64,000 bases of DNA from Glaciecola sp028401415 (GTDB lineage: Bacteria; Pseudomonadota; Gammaproteobacteria; Enterobacterales; Alteromonadaceae), in contig NZ_CP171821.2 in assembly GCF_028401415.2 (NCBI RefSeq), positions 3,286,001 through 3,350,000 on the forward strand. The letters run 5' to 3'. Within the stretch, counting starts at the first letter, position 1. Every line of letters begins with the position of its first letter. The notes beneath the pieces were generated by a model that was given only the letters and a program-made list of their open reading frames with translations, was not told the DNA's origin and did not search any database. This document shows, piece after piece, positions 53,283 to 62,489 of this stretch. Position numbers and translations under genes: made by a program.

Positions 53283-55358
53283 ATGCATTCACTTTCTGAC
53301 ATATCGGTCACGACGCTTAAAGGCGTTGGCGCAAAGGTGGCCGAAAAGCTAGCGAAACTTGGCCTTAGAAATTTGCAGGACGTGGTGTTTCATTTGCCTT
53401 TGCGATATGAAGATAGAACCCGGCTTTATCAAGTGGCACAACTTCATAGTTACTTGCACGTTACGGTGCAAGGTGAGGTACAAAGCGCAGATATCAAATA
53501 CGGTCGCAAGCGCATGCTGATAGTGAAATTACATGACGGCACGGGCAGCATCAGCTTGCGGTTTTTTCACTTTTCAGCGGCTCAACTTAAAGGCTTCTCT
53601 ACCGGACAAACTATACGTGCTTTTGGCGAGGTGCGCGCGGGTAGCTCAGGCATGGAAATGGCGCATCCTGAGTATAAAATTATTAGCGATAGCAGCGATG
53701 AGGGAATGGAAGAGACCCTAACGCCAGTATATCCAACCACTGAAGGCGTTAATCAACTCACGTTAAGAAAGCTAACGAAGCAAGCACTCACTCAGCTTGA
53801 AAAAGGCGCATTGATTGATTTGTTGCCAGACAAACTGTATCCGAATCAACTGAGCTTAATAGATGCGCTTAAACTAGTGCACCGACCCCCAGCAGACGTC
53901 AATATCGAAGCACTTAGTGAAGGCCAACACCCTGCGCAAAAACGACTCGTGGTAGAGGAATTACTTGCGCATCATTTAAGCATGTTAAAAGTGCGTGGTC
54001 AGGCGCAAGCGGAGCCTGGTTTCTCAGTGCTAAAAGATGACGCCTTAAAAGCACGTTTTCTTGAGACCTTGCCGTTTTCGCCAACCAATGCGCAGAAGCG
54101 CGTTGTGCAGGAAATAGAAGAAAACCTTGCCTCAGGTTTGCCAATGATGCGCTTGGTGCAAGGTGATGTGGGTTCTGGGAAAACATTAGTTGCTGCACTT
54201 GCTGCTCTTTCCGTTATCAGCGCCGGATATCAAGTCGCGCTAATGGCACCGACTGAGCTTTTAGCGGAGCAGCATGCGAATAACTTTTCAAACTGGCTTA
54301 CGCCTTTGGGGATCAGTGTTGGTTGGTTGGCGGGTAAACTTAAAGGCAAAGCGCGAACCACAACGCTTGAGCAGCTAGCCAGCGGTGAAGTTCAAATTGT
54401 GCTGGGCACACATGCTATTTTTCAAGAGGCCGTGCAGTATAAAAACCTAGCGCTGGTCATTGTAGACGAACAACACCGCTTTGGCGTGCATCAGCGTTTG
54501 GCGCTGCGTAAAAAAGGCGAGGCACAGGGGAAGTATCCCCATCAACTCATAATGACAGCCACACCCATTCCGCGCACACTGGCTATGACCGCATACGCAG
54601 ATTTAGACACCAGTATTATTGATGAACTTCCACCAGGCAGAACACCGGTCAAAACCGTTGTTTTACCCGATACTCGCCGCAGTGAAATTATCGACAGAGT
54701 GCGCCAGTCCGCCTTGGTCGATAAACGTCAAATTTACTGGGTATGTACGCTGATTGACGAGTCTGAAGTACTGGAATGCCAGGCAGCAGAAGACACTGCG
54801 GTTGGCCTCAGAACCGCGCTGCCCGATTTGAAAGTGGGTTTAGTTCACGGACGCTTAAAAGCTCAAGAAAAACAGGCCATTATGGATGACTTCAAGTCAC
54901 AGAAGCTAGACTTACTGGTGGCAACCACCGTTATCGAGGTGGGTGTTGATGTGCCAAATGCCAGCTTGATGATCATAGAAAATCCAGAGCGATTAGGTTT
55001 GGCACAGCTTCATCAGCTAAGAGGGCGGGTAGGGCGCGGTAGCGTCGAAAGCCACTGCGTGTTGATGTACGCCAGCCCATTGTCAAAGACAGCCAGCAAG
55101 CGTTTAAGTGTGCTAAGAGAATCAAATGACGGCTTTTTCATCGCTGAAAAGGATCTCGAAATTCGTGGCCCTGGTGAGCTCTTAGGCACCAAGCAAACTG
55201 GTGTAGCCGACTTAAAAATTGCGGACTTAGTGCGAGACGCCTACCTGATTGATGAAATTAAAGGCATGGCTGATTATGTATGGCGCGAATACAACCGCAA
55301 TGCGTTGCAGTTGATTGAACGATGGCTGCCGTATAGAGACGAGTTTAGTAAAGCGTGA
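53283..55358 (+). CDS. recG: ATP-dependent DNA helicase RecG
   Basis: A 691-residue branch-migrating helicase that rescues stalled forks. The N-terminal wedge domain has TLKGVGAKVAEKLAKLGL and LPLRYEDRT; the helicase core has Walker A GDVGSGKT, DEQHRFG, the MTATPIPRTLA motif, and the C-terminal RLGLAQLHQLRGRVGRG, RGPGELLGTKQTG. Full length. The ribosome site before ATG 53283 is weak. In E. coli recG follows trmH; here it does not. Confidence 0.97.
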   Translation: MHSLSDISVTTLKGVGAKVAEKLAKLGLRNLQDVVFHLPLRYEDRTRLYQVAQLHSYLHVTVQGEVQSADIKYGRKRMLIVKLHDGTGSISLRFFHFSAAQLKGFSTGQTIRAFGEVRAGSSGMEMAHPEYKIISDSSDEGMEETLTPVYPTTEGVNQLTLRKLTKQALTQLEKGALIDLLPDKLYPNQLSLIDALKLVHRPPADVNIEALSEGQHPAQKRLVVEELLAHHLSMLKVRGQAQAEPGFSVLKDDALKARFLETLPFSPTNAQKRVVQEIEENLASGLPMMRLVQGDVGSGKTLVAALAALSVISAGYQVALMAPTELLAEQHANNFSNWLTPLGISVGWLAGKLKGKARTTTLEQLASGEVQIVLGTHAIFQEAVQYKNLALVIVDEQHRFGVHQRLALRKKGEAQGKYPHQLIMTATPIPRTLAMTAYADLDTSIIDELPPGRTPVKTVVLPDTRRSEIIDRVRQSALVDKRQIYWVCTLIDESEVLECQAAEDTAVGLRTALPDLKVGLVHGRLKAQEKQAIMDDFKSQKLDLLVATTVIEVGVDVPNASLMIIENPERLGLAQLHQLRGRVGRGSVESHCVLMYASPLSKTASKRLSVLRESNDGFFIAEKDLEIRGPGELLGTKQTGVADLKIADLVRDAYLIDEIKGMADYVWREYNRNALQLIERWLPYRDEFSKA

Positions 55359-55392
55359 GTCTCCCTGAACACTTTAACTAGGAAACTACTCA

Positions 55393-56442
55393 ATGACATT
55401 GGATCAATACAAGCCATCTGGCAATCAAACGCAGCAAAACAAAGTCATCGTATTTAGCAGCCAAGCATATGACAAAGATTTTCTGACTCAGCATTGCCCC
55501 GATAGCATTGAGTTTCAGTTTTTCGAAACCAAGCTCGATGCAAAAAGCGTTGTGCTTGCCTCAGGATTTGATGTGGTGTCTGTGTTTGTAAATGACACCA
55601 TAGATGCTGAGGTGATAGACGCGCTGCTTGAAATGGGCGTTGAGCACATTGCGCTTCGCTGTGCGGGCTACAACAATGTGGATGTTGAATATGCAAATGA
55701 GCGCGGAATGGCGGTGTCGCGCGTGCCGGCATATTCGCCGCAAGCTGTCGCAGAGCACACCATTGCGCTTATGATGGCGCTAAATCGGAAATTGCATAAA
55801 GCTTATAATCGGGTGAAAGAAGGTAACTTCGATTTAAACGGTCTCCTGGGGTTTAATCTATATGGCAAAACTGTTGGCATTATTGGTACGGGGAAAATAG
55901 GGCAGGCGGTAATAAATATTCTGCTTGGCTTTGGCTGTAAGATAATTTGCTACGATGTCGCACAGAGTGTCGATGTTACTGCAAAAGGTGCGCACTACAC
56001 CTCCCTTGATGAGCTCACTCAGCAGTCCGACATTATTAGCCTGCATTGTCCTTTACTACCGGAAACTAAACACCTAATCAATAACGCCCGTTTAAGCGCA
56101 ATGAAAGAAGGCGTGATGCTGATTAATACCTCGCGAGGAAAGCTTGTTGACACCAAAGCGGTGATCAACGCAATCAAACGTAAGCACATAGGAGCCTTAG
56201 GGCTTGATGTATATGAGATGGAAGAGAACCTCTTTTTTAAGAACCGCTCAAGCGAAATTATTGAAGATGATGTATTCCAACGTTTGCTGACTTTCCCGAA
56301 TGTTTTGATTACAGGGCATCAAGGCTTTTTTACGCATGAGGCGCTTACTGAAATAGCGCAAACGACTATCAGTAATATCGAGTACTTTGCGTCGCAGCAA
56401 AAGCCAGAACAAGAAGATGCTATCGCATCCAATTTTTTATGA
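55393..56442 (+). CDS. ldhA: D-lactate dehydrogenase (fermentative, LdhA-type)
   Basis: A 349-residue D-2-hydroxyacid dehydrogenase very close to E. coli LdhA (329 aa), with about 20 extra N-terminal residues. Substrate and NAD motifs include LRCAGYNNVDVEYA, VPAYSPQAVAEHTIALMMALNR, GIIGTGKIGQ, the Arg-containing NTSRGKLVDT and the catalytic His in TGHQGFF. It reduces pyruvate to D-lactate when oxygen is low. AGGAAA lies 10 bases before ATG. The last 4 bp overlap rsmJ (ATGA), so the two may be coupled. Confidence 0.93.
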   Translation: MTLDQYKPSGNQTQQNKVIVFSSQAYDKDFLTQHCPDSIEFQFFETKLDAKSVVLASGFDVVSVFVNDTIDAEVIDALLEMGVEHIALRCAGYNNVDVEYANERGMAVSRVPAYSPQAVAEHTIALMMALNRKLHKAYNRVKEGNFDLNGLLGFNLYGKTVGIIGTGKIGQAVINILLGFGCKIICYDVAQSVDVTAKGAHYTSLDELTQQSDIISLHCPLLPETKHLINNARLSAMKEGVMLINTSRGKLVDTKAVINAIKRKHIGALGLDVYEMEENLFFKNRSSEIIEDDVFQRLLTFPNVLITGHQGFFTHEALTEIAQTTISNIEYFASQQKPEQEDAIASNFL

Positions 56443-57401
56443 GTGATTACAAAACCGTCATTTTGATTGAAGACACTGGCAGTCTATCGGCTCAGGAGCG
56501 AGCACGTGCCTTAGCAGAGAAAACGGGTTTTGAGGTATTCGAAGTAAACCCTCAAAAAGCGGGTCATAAGTTTTCAACGCCTCAATGGCAACTGGTCTTT
56601 GCCGCAGACGGTTTGTGCTTGCGATTTACCGGCGAGCCAAGTTGGTCAGACATACGCGTCGATTTTGAATCAGCTGCGCTACGCTATCGAAAACAGCACG
56701 GCGGTGGGCGTAATGAGGCTATTGCAAAAGCGATTGGTATCAAGGGTAAATCGACACTTATTGTGGCAGATTGCACGGCGGGAATGGGCACAGACAGCTT
56801 CGTGATGGCAAGTGTTGGGGCGCAGGTAACAATGCTTGAGCGCAGCCCTCAAATTGCAGCCTTGCTAGACGATGCGCTTTTCCGTTTCAATGCGCTAAAC
56901 ACAATAAACACAATAAACACAATAAACACAATAAACACAATAAACACAATAAACACAATAAACACAATAAACACAATAAACACAATAAACACAATAAACA
57001 CAATAAACACAATAAACACAATAAATACAACTCAAACGACAAAAGGCTCCCTAAATTTAATTGAAGAGGACGCAAGTGACTATCTTTCTCGCGCTGATAA
57101 CGCGTTTGACGTAATTTATCTAGATCCCATGTTTCCACATAAAAAAAAGTCAGCTGCAGTAAAAAAAGAAATGCAGGCCTTTCAACTCTTACTTGGAGCA
57201 GACACAGATAGTGAGCGTTTACTTAGTCGCGCGATATCATACTGCCAGACTCAGCAGGCATCATCGAACGAGACGCAACAGAAGCGCATCGTAGTGAAGC
57301 GACCGAGCACCGCGCCGCAGCTTTCTAACCAGCAAGGGCTGAGACCAAACAGCGAAATTCGATCGAAAAAGCACCGCTTCGACGTATACATTTTCGACTA
57401 A
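56439..57401 (+). CDS. rsmJ: 16S rRNA (guanine-1516-N2)-methyltransferase with in-frame repeat insertion
   Basis: A 320-residue RsmJ, about 70 longer than E. coli's (250 aa). SAM motif I is ADCTAGMGTDSFVMASVG, then LERSPQIAALLDDALFRFNAL, the catalytic-type YLDPMFPHKKKSAAVKKEMQ, and the C-terminal KRIVVKRPSTAP and KKHRFDVYIF. All family motifs are intact. Between residues 154 and 195 there are 14 tandem Asn-Thr-Ile units, inserted between motif II and the middle strand, where the E. coli protein has a short loop. Function is probably retained, since the repeat keeps the frame and falls in a loop. It starts on the ldhA stop codon and precedes the peroxiredoxin gene by 26 bp. Confidence 0.92.
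   Translation: MSDYKTVILIEDTGSLSAQERARALAEKTGFEVFEVNPQKAGHKFSTPQWQLVFAADGLCLRFTGEPSWSDIRVDFESAALRYRKQHGGGRNEAIAKAIGIKGKSTLIVADCTAGMGTDSFVMASVGAQVTMLERSPQIAALLDDALFRFNALNTINTINTINTINTINTINTINTINTINTINTINTINTINTINTTQTTKGSLNLIEEDASDYLSRADNAFDVIYLDPMFPHKKKSAAVKKEMQAFQLLLGADTDSERLLSRAISYCQTQQASSNETQQKRIVVKRPSTAPQLSNQQGLRPNSEIRSKKHRFDVYIFD
56898..57023 (+). repeat. Fourteen perfect 9-bp tandem repeats within rsmJ
   Basis: The unit AACACAATA is repeated 14 times without a mismatch (126 bp), followed by a degenerate copy (AATACAACT). Each unit encodes Asn-Thr-Ile. Since the unit is a multiple of three, slippage changes length but not frame. The lack of mismatches indicates recent expansion. Confidence 0.97.
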
Positions 57402-57427
57402 TCAAACTGACATTTTAAGGAAAGACT

Positions 57428-57901
57428 ATGATTGAAGTTGGCGCAAGCTTACCCGATGCGACGTTTAGCATGATTGATAACGGCGATATGAAAAACCCGA
57501 GCACACAAGACTTGTTTGCGGGGAAAAAAGTGGTGCTGTTTGCCGTACCTGGCGCATTCACTCCAACGTGCTCAGAAGCGCACTTGCCCGGCTATGTTGC
57601 ACTTGCAGACAAAATTAAAGCTAAAGGCGTAGACGACATTATTTGTTTGTCGGTTAACGACGCGTTTGTCATGCACGCTTGGGGCAAAGCATCCAACGCT
57701 GAGCACATCACCATGGTGGCAGATGGAGACGCAAGTTTCTCAAAAGCGGCTGGCCTCTCAATGGAAACAGATGGATTTGGTGGTACTCGCTCTGTGCGCT
57801 ATAGCATGCTGGTAGACGATGGTGTGGTGAAGGCTTTATACCTTGAAGACGGCGGAAAGTTTGAAGTGAGTGATGCAGAGACGATGTTAAACGCACTCTA
57901 G
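57428..57901 (+). CDS. Peroxiredoxin, Prx5 type
   Basis: A 157-residue Prx5/type II peroxiredoxin reducing hydroperoxides with glutathione or thioredoxin-type donors. The peroxidatic Cys lies in AVPGAFTPTCSEAHLPGYV; no C-terminal glutaredoxin fusion. The family motif DAFVMHAWG and the late RSVRYSMLVDDGVVKALYLE are present. AAGGAAAG lies upstream of ATG 57428. Confidence 0.94.
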   Translation: MIEVGASLPDATFSMIDNGDMKNPSTQDLFAGKKVVLFAVPGAFTPTCSEAHLPGYVALADKIKAKGVDDIICLSVNDAFVMHAWGKASNAEHITMVADGDASFSKAAGLSMETDGFGGTRSVRYSMLVDDGVVKALYLEDGGKFEVSDAETMLNAL

Positions 57902-58002
57902 GCGACTGGGTATATGGCATAGCCACTTGCAACTACGGTGGCTATGCACAGTAATTGACATCAACCCTCAAAAACACTAGCTTTACGTAATAACCAAAGG
58001 TC

Positions 58003-59158
58003 ATGGATTGGTTACCAGATGACCCAGCGCACATCTTAATGTCCCTTGATTTAGATGAGCGTTTAAATCCGTCTGTCTATAAAGTTAACGTGGAAAATGG
58101 CAAAAAGCAGCGCGTTGAAAGGCACAAGCTTAATATTCGAAGATGGATGACAGACCAGCAACATGCAATTAGGCTAGGTATCACTCGCAATTTCAGCACG
58201 GGTAATACCCGTGTTTACCATCGCTTCGACAAAAGTGAAGATTTTGAAGTGTTGTTTAAAAATGAGGTGGGTGAAAAGTCAAAACGACCATATTCCTCCA
58301 ACATTTTACTATGGCGATAGAGAAGAAGGCACGCTGTCATTTTTGTTTTCGCCCTATCCGCTGCTAAAAGATATTGCGCTATCTGAACATGAAAAAGTGA
58401 GCTTCAAAACCCGCGACGGTCTCACCATCGACGGCTATCTTACTTTACCTTTAAAAGGGGAAGCGCCATACCCCACCGTGATCCATCCGCATGGCGGGCC
58501 TGGCGCCAGAGATTACTCTGGTTTTGATACCTATGCCTCGTATTTGACCAATCGAGGCTATGCCGTGTTCCGTCCCAATTTTAGAGGCTCGACCGGATAT
58601 GGTTTTGAATTCGCCCAAGCGCAGATGGGCCGTTGGGGACTTGAAATGCAAGACGATATTACCGACGCCGCTCAGTATTTAATTGAGCAAGGGATAGCCG
58701 CGCCTGAACGCCTATGTATTTTTGGCAGCAGTTACGGTGGCTATGCCGCAGCCATGGCAACAGTCAAAACACCTGATTTGTTTGCGTGTTCCGTCAGTTT
58801 CGCTGGCATAAGCGATTTGCGAGCCCTTGCGAAGCGCATTTCAACAACCTACGTAGGCGGAAAACTAAGCGCGCAGAAACAAATTGGTAAGTCATTTGCT
58901 GACCAACGCGCACGCTCTCCAATTAATGGCATAGATGCCATAAAAACCCCAATTTTGCTCATTCATGGGGAAGACGACATTATCATGAATGTTGAACAGT
59001 CGCGTGATTTTGCAGATGAACTAAAAGATGCAGGAAAAGAATTTAAATATGTTGAACTTGAATACGGCGACCACTACTTGTCTATTCAAGAAAACCGGAC
59101 TCGATTTTTTCAGGAGCTAGATGCGTTTTTGGCACAGCACTTAAAGGACAATAAATAA
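58003..59158 (+). pseudogene. Decayed S9-family prolyl oligopeptidase
   Basis: Two overlapping frames together resemble an S9 (prolyl-oligopeptidase-like) peptidase. The first (58003-58320) keeps one propeller stretch, DWLPDDPAHILMSLDLDER...PSVYKVNVENGKK, but has no ribosome site and no upstream start of the propeller. The second (open to 59158) keeps the whole catalytic domain: HPHGGPGARDYSGF, the nucleophile in GSSYGGYAA, the acid in HGEDDIIMNVEQS and a His in YGDHYLS. A frame change near 58260-58330 separates them, and most of the beta-propeller (several hundred residues in full-length relatives) is missing. An alternative is a short hydrolase translated from an internal start in the second frame. 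Reading errors could explain the frameshift but not the missing propeller. Confidence 0.8.
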
Positions 59159-59401
59159 GCTTCGTGTTTTGAAGCTGTTGACTTTATACGTCAGGATTTT
59201 ACGTTCAATATGTGAGCTGCATTACTCATACGACTCGAAATAGACACTGCAGGATATAGACGGACTGAGGTTTCACTACAGCAACAACTTCGACTTAAAA
59301 GCCAGCTCGTGTTTTTATTGACCAATTTATACTCACTGAGTAAGCTAAGTCACTAACAAGTATAAAAATATAGATTCGTAAACTACTCGCGTGCGCACAA
59401 T

Positions 59402-60025
59402 ATGACCGACAAAACTCGTCAGGTACAAATGCTTTCGAATTGGCAGCACAAGCTTCTGCCTCTAATGGTTGCGATGACCGTTGGCATGACTTTGTTTTTC
59501 CTTATTTTTAGTATTATTCAGCTAGAAGATCTCAATCAAGCGGTAAAAGACTCTCCACAAGCAGAGCTTAAGACTGTGCTTGCGGATGCAGATGCTAAGC
59601 AAGCGTCCCCAGAATTGCTAAAGCTGCGTGCGTTATTAGTGCTTGAAGAAAACCTAATTGCGCGCAGGCATCATGAAGCAAGCGTTGCACTGCTCGCAAG
59701 AATATGGACTCGCTACATGGGTTTTTTGACCGGTATGACCTTAGCAATGATAGGCTCGGTCTTTGTTCTTGGAAAGCTAAGTTCTCAACAAAGTGATATG
59801 AGCGGCCAGTATGGCGACTTGTCTATGACAATCAAATCGTCCTCCCCCGGCTTACTGATGGTGATGCTGGGTACTATTCTTATGGTGGTAACCATTACCA
59901 ATCATCCCAGAATAGATGTTTTTGACAGAGCCGTATATATCGATGCCGCTACTTCACAGGATGATGTTGCTTTTGAACCTCCTCCTCTTCCGGATTGGAG
60001 TCCCACCCCCGAAACTAAGGAATAA
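59402..60025 (+). CDS. Hypothetical three-helix membrane protein
   Basis: A 207-residue protein I do not recognise. Three membrane helices (about 20-42, 108-127, 150-167), an extracytoplasmic helical segment after the first (Ala/Glu/Asp/Lys-rich, about 45-100) and a Pro-rich acidic tail (EPPPLPDWSPTP). No strong ribosome site before ATG 59402. It ends 3 bp before the next gene, so the two are almost surely co-transcribed and translated in sequence. Confidence 0.75.
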   Translation: MTDKTRQVQMLSNWQHKLLPLMVAMTVGMTLFFLIFSIIQLEDLNQAVKDSPQAELKTVLADADAKQASPELLKLRALLVLEENLIARRHHEASVALLARIWTRYMGFLTGMTLAMIGSVFVLGKLSSQQSDMSGQYGDLSMTIKSSSPGLLMVMLGTILMVVTITNHPRIDVFDRAVYIDAATSQDDVAFEPPPLPDWSPTPETKE

Positions 60026-60028
60026 TCT

Positions 60029-60715
60029 ATGAGAGCGCTTTGTGTGAAAAGATTAACCGTGATTGTTACGTCTGCTTGGTTTGTCGTTGTTTCGTCAATG
60101 GCAAGCGCACAGGTAAATGTAGAGGAGCTTCAAAACGCATATCAACGATTCGCTCTACTATATAGCAAGTTACCATCGGGAGTATGCGAATCCAAAACGC
60201 TTACTAGTTACATTGATGCATTAAATGCTCTAACGCATTTTGAAGCTTTGATGTCGAACCGTAACGATATGCCGGATTTAAGCAGACCCAAACGTTTTTT
60301 AGAAAATGTTCTTGCTGATCGCTCTCCCTGCGTTGCGGGTGGTTCGTTTCACTGTGGCAGCGGGCCTTGTTCCCGTCCTAGCCCCACGTATGTCGTTCCA
60401 GAAGACTTACCGCCAGTATGGATAGAAAGCCAAACGAATCTGAGCGTCATGCCAGGCAATATCAAGGTTGCGCAAGTCCGAAGTAATCAAACTTTAATGT
60501 TTGAAAATAGTTACGATGACATTTGGTTTGAATTTGATCATAACTACAATAGGCGTTTTGAGTTTGAAGAAATAAATAAAGATGACTCATCTTTATACCT
60601 CTACGATAGCCGACGAGATATCTATTTACAGATTGATCTTTTCAGAATGATGACGGCCTTTCGACCGGGCAACGGCAATTGGCAAGACTTGTATGAAATT
60701 ACACATATTGAATAG
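60029..60715 (+). CDS. Hypothetical secreted protein paired with the preceding membrane protein
   Basis: A 228-residue protein with a Sec signal peptide cleaved after SMASA (about 27). The middle has a Cys/Gly/Ser/Pro-rich stretch (FHCGSGPCSRP). The C-terminal half is beta-rich with WFEFDHNYNRRFEFEEINKD, DSRRDIYLQIDLF and a final LYEITHIE. I cannot assign a family. AAGGA lies 8 bases before ATG, inside the end of the previous gene, which supports coupling. Confidence 0.75.
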   Translation: MRALCVKRLTVIVTSAWFVVVSSMASAQVNVEELQNAYQRFALLYSKLPSGVCESKTLTSYIDALNALTHFEALMSNRNDMPDLSRPKRFLENVLADRSPCVAGGSFHCGSGPCSRPSPTYVVPEDLPPVWIESQTNLSVMPGNIKVAQVRSNQTLMFENSYDDIWFEFDHNYNRRFEFEEINKDDSSLYLYDSRRDIYLQIDLFRMMTAFRPGNGNWQDLYEITHIE

Positions 60716-60781
60716 CAAAAACGGCGATCATGGTGCGCATCGCGCAATCAGCCTTTGCAAACCTTGATGTAAAGAAAGACT

Positions 60782-62308
60782 TTAAAGTGTCGAATGACAA
60801 TGCTTTCTGATAAATTCGTTATGCGTAGGGAGCTGAGATACGCTTCGCTCAATTGAAGTGCGCATCTGCATCAAGTTTTGCGATAGGGTGTTTAGAGAAA
60901 CCGAATCAACGGCTGGGTCATAGCTCTTCGCCTTGACGCCCATTCCATCAAACACGCTATACCAATTTACATCTTTAAATAAATCGTCATGCCCAGGGCG
61001 TAACAAGCCTCTTGTTTTGAAGATACTGATTTTATGCGCCAAGCTTTCAGGAATGCTCATGTTCTGATAAAACTGCCAAAAAGCCGTGTCGTTTCGTCGA
61101 GTTTCGCAGTAATGCAAAATTAGAAAGTCCCTTATTTCTTCAAAGTCTTTTGAAAGCGTGCGGTTAAATTCATGCGCCATAATTTGCATGTTGCTGGGGT
61201 TAGATGGCTCAGGGTATAGCCTCAAAAAGACCCTCAGCGCACGGCAAATCATGTGGATTGCAGTGGATTCCAAAGGCTCTAAAAACCCTGACGCTAATCC
61301 TAAAGCAACACAATTACCACGCCAGCTTTGTCGACGCACGCCGCTTTTAAAGTTGATGAACCGGGGTTCATTGACTGCTTTTGTGCTTAGGTTTGCATGC
61401 AGAGTTTGCAAGGCCTGCTCATCGCTGCACATATCTTTGTTAAACACGTAGCCATTGCCGATGCGATGTTGAAGCGGGATGTGCCAGGTCCAGCCAAAGT
61501 CTTGGGCGCGAGATTCGGTATATGGTGCAAGGTTTGCCGCATCCGCCTCTGTTTGAACGGTAAGCGCACGGTTCACCATTAAATATTCTGACCAGTCTTC
61601 ATAAGGACTATTGAGCGCCTCTCCAATCAACAGCGCGCTAAAGCCTGTGCAATCGAAGAATAAATCAGCATCAACCGCTCTGCCTGAATCTAAGCTTAGC
61701 TGAGTGATATTCTCTTTGTGATCATCTGTTTCAACGCTTTCAACCTTTCCCTCAATACGCGTCACACCGAGTGATTCTGCTCTCGCTCTGAAAAACTTAG
61801 CGGCAAGGCCTGCGTCAATGTGCAGCGCGTAGGCGGCAGCTTGTATTGGCGTATTGGATGCGTTGCTGGGAACATAAAACTTACCAGAGCGCATCATTGC
61901 GTGGGCGGGGCTATAGTCTAAATAGGCAAGAGAATCGTCATGCTGTTTCGCTTTCAAAAAGCAATGATAAAAGTCTTGATAGGCAATGTTTTGACCAATC
62001 TGGCCGAAAGGGTGGGTGTAGCTACTGTGTCTATCCTTCCAATGCGTAAACTGAATGCCTAACTTAAAGGTCGCGCCGGTGGCTTTGATAAACTCGGCTT
62101 CATCAATATCTAAACTGCGAAGGGTGTCCAAAAATGGGGGAATGGTTGCTTCGCCGACACCAATAGTGCCAATTTGTTCTGATTCAACGAGCGTAACTTG
62201 GCAAGCACTACGCCCAGTCGCATCCTCGATAGATTTATGAAAATGCGCAAGCGCAAGCGCCGCAAGCCAGCCTGCTGTTCCTCCGCCTACAATACAAATT
62301 TGCTGCAT
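60782..62308 (-). CDS. Flavin-dependent tryptophan halogenase family protein
   Basis: A 508-residue FADH2-dependent halogenase-like protein. The FAD motif GGGTAGW is near residues 8-14; the catalytic Lys is K82 in TGATFKLGIQF; the halogenase signature W-x-W-x-I-P appears as GWTWHIPLQ at about 272-280; and GFLEPLEST holds the conserved Glu. These are the residues required for HOCl or HOBr chemistry on an aromatic substrate in PrnA-type enzymes. ATG 62308 is chosen over TTG 62311. No flavin reductase, TonB receptor or biosynthetic genes are adjacent, so the substrate is unknown; related solitary genes are common in marine gammaproteobacteria. Confidence 0.92.
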   Translation of the reverse strand: MQQICIVGGGTAGWLAALALAHFHKSIEDATGRSACQVTLVESEQIGTIGVGEATIPPFLDTLRSLDIDEAEFIKATGATFKLGIQFTHWKDRHSSYTHPFGQIGQNIAYQDFYHCFLKAKQHDDSLAYLDYSPAHAMMRSGKFYVPSNASNTPIQAAAYALHIDAGLAAKFFRARAESLGVTRIEGKVESVETDDHKENITQLSLDSGRAVDADLFFDCTGFSALLIGEALNSPYEDWSEYLMVNRALTVQTEADAANLAPYTESRAQDFGWTWHIPLQHRIGNGYVFNKDMCSDEQALQTLHANLSTKAVNEPRFINFKSGVRRQSWRGNCVALGLASGFLEPLESTAIHMICRALRVFLRLYPEPSNPSNMQIMAHEFNRTLSKDFEEIRDFLILHYCETRRNDTAFWQFYQNMSIPESLAHKISIFKTRGLLRPGHDDLFKDVNWYSVFDGMGVKAKSYDPAVDSVSLNTLSQNLMQMRTSIERSVSQLPTHNEFIRKHCHSTL

Positions 62309-62489
62309 CAAATAATATCTTACTTACGCTCACTCACTTTATTATGCGGGGCTTTAATGGGAAACACAATTGACTTAAATCTAGATTGTACGCACAATCG
62401 AAACGCTCAGTGTGACTGACACAAAACTACTTTTCATGACGCAACCAGTCCAAACTTATCGCGAGCGCAATCAATAAGGATATGAAATC

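Noticed and set aside
56898..57023. Direct repeats mistaken for a CRISPR array
   Set aside because: Unit is 9 bp, there are no spacers and it lies inside an intact coding frame.
56887..57138. Antisense frame encoding repeated Leu-Cys-Leu over the rsmJ repeats
   Set aside because: It is the reverse-strand shadow of the 9-bp repeats; no ribosome site and no plausible protein.
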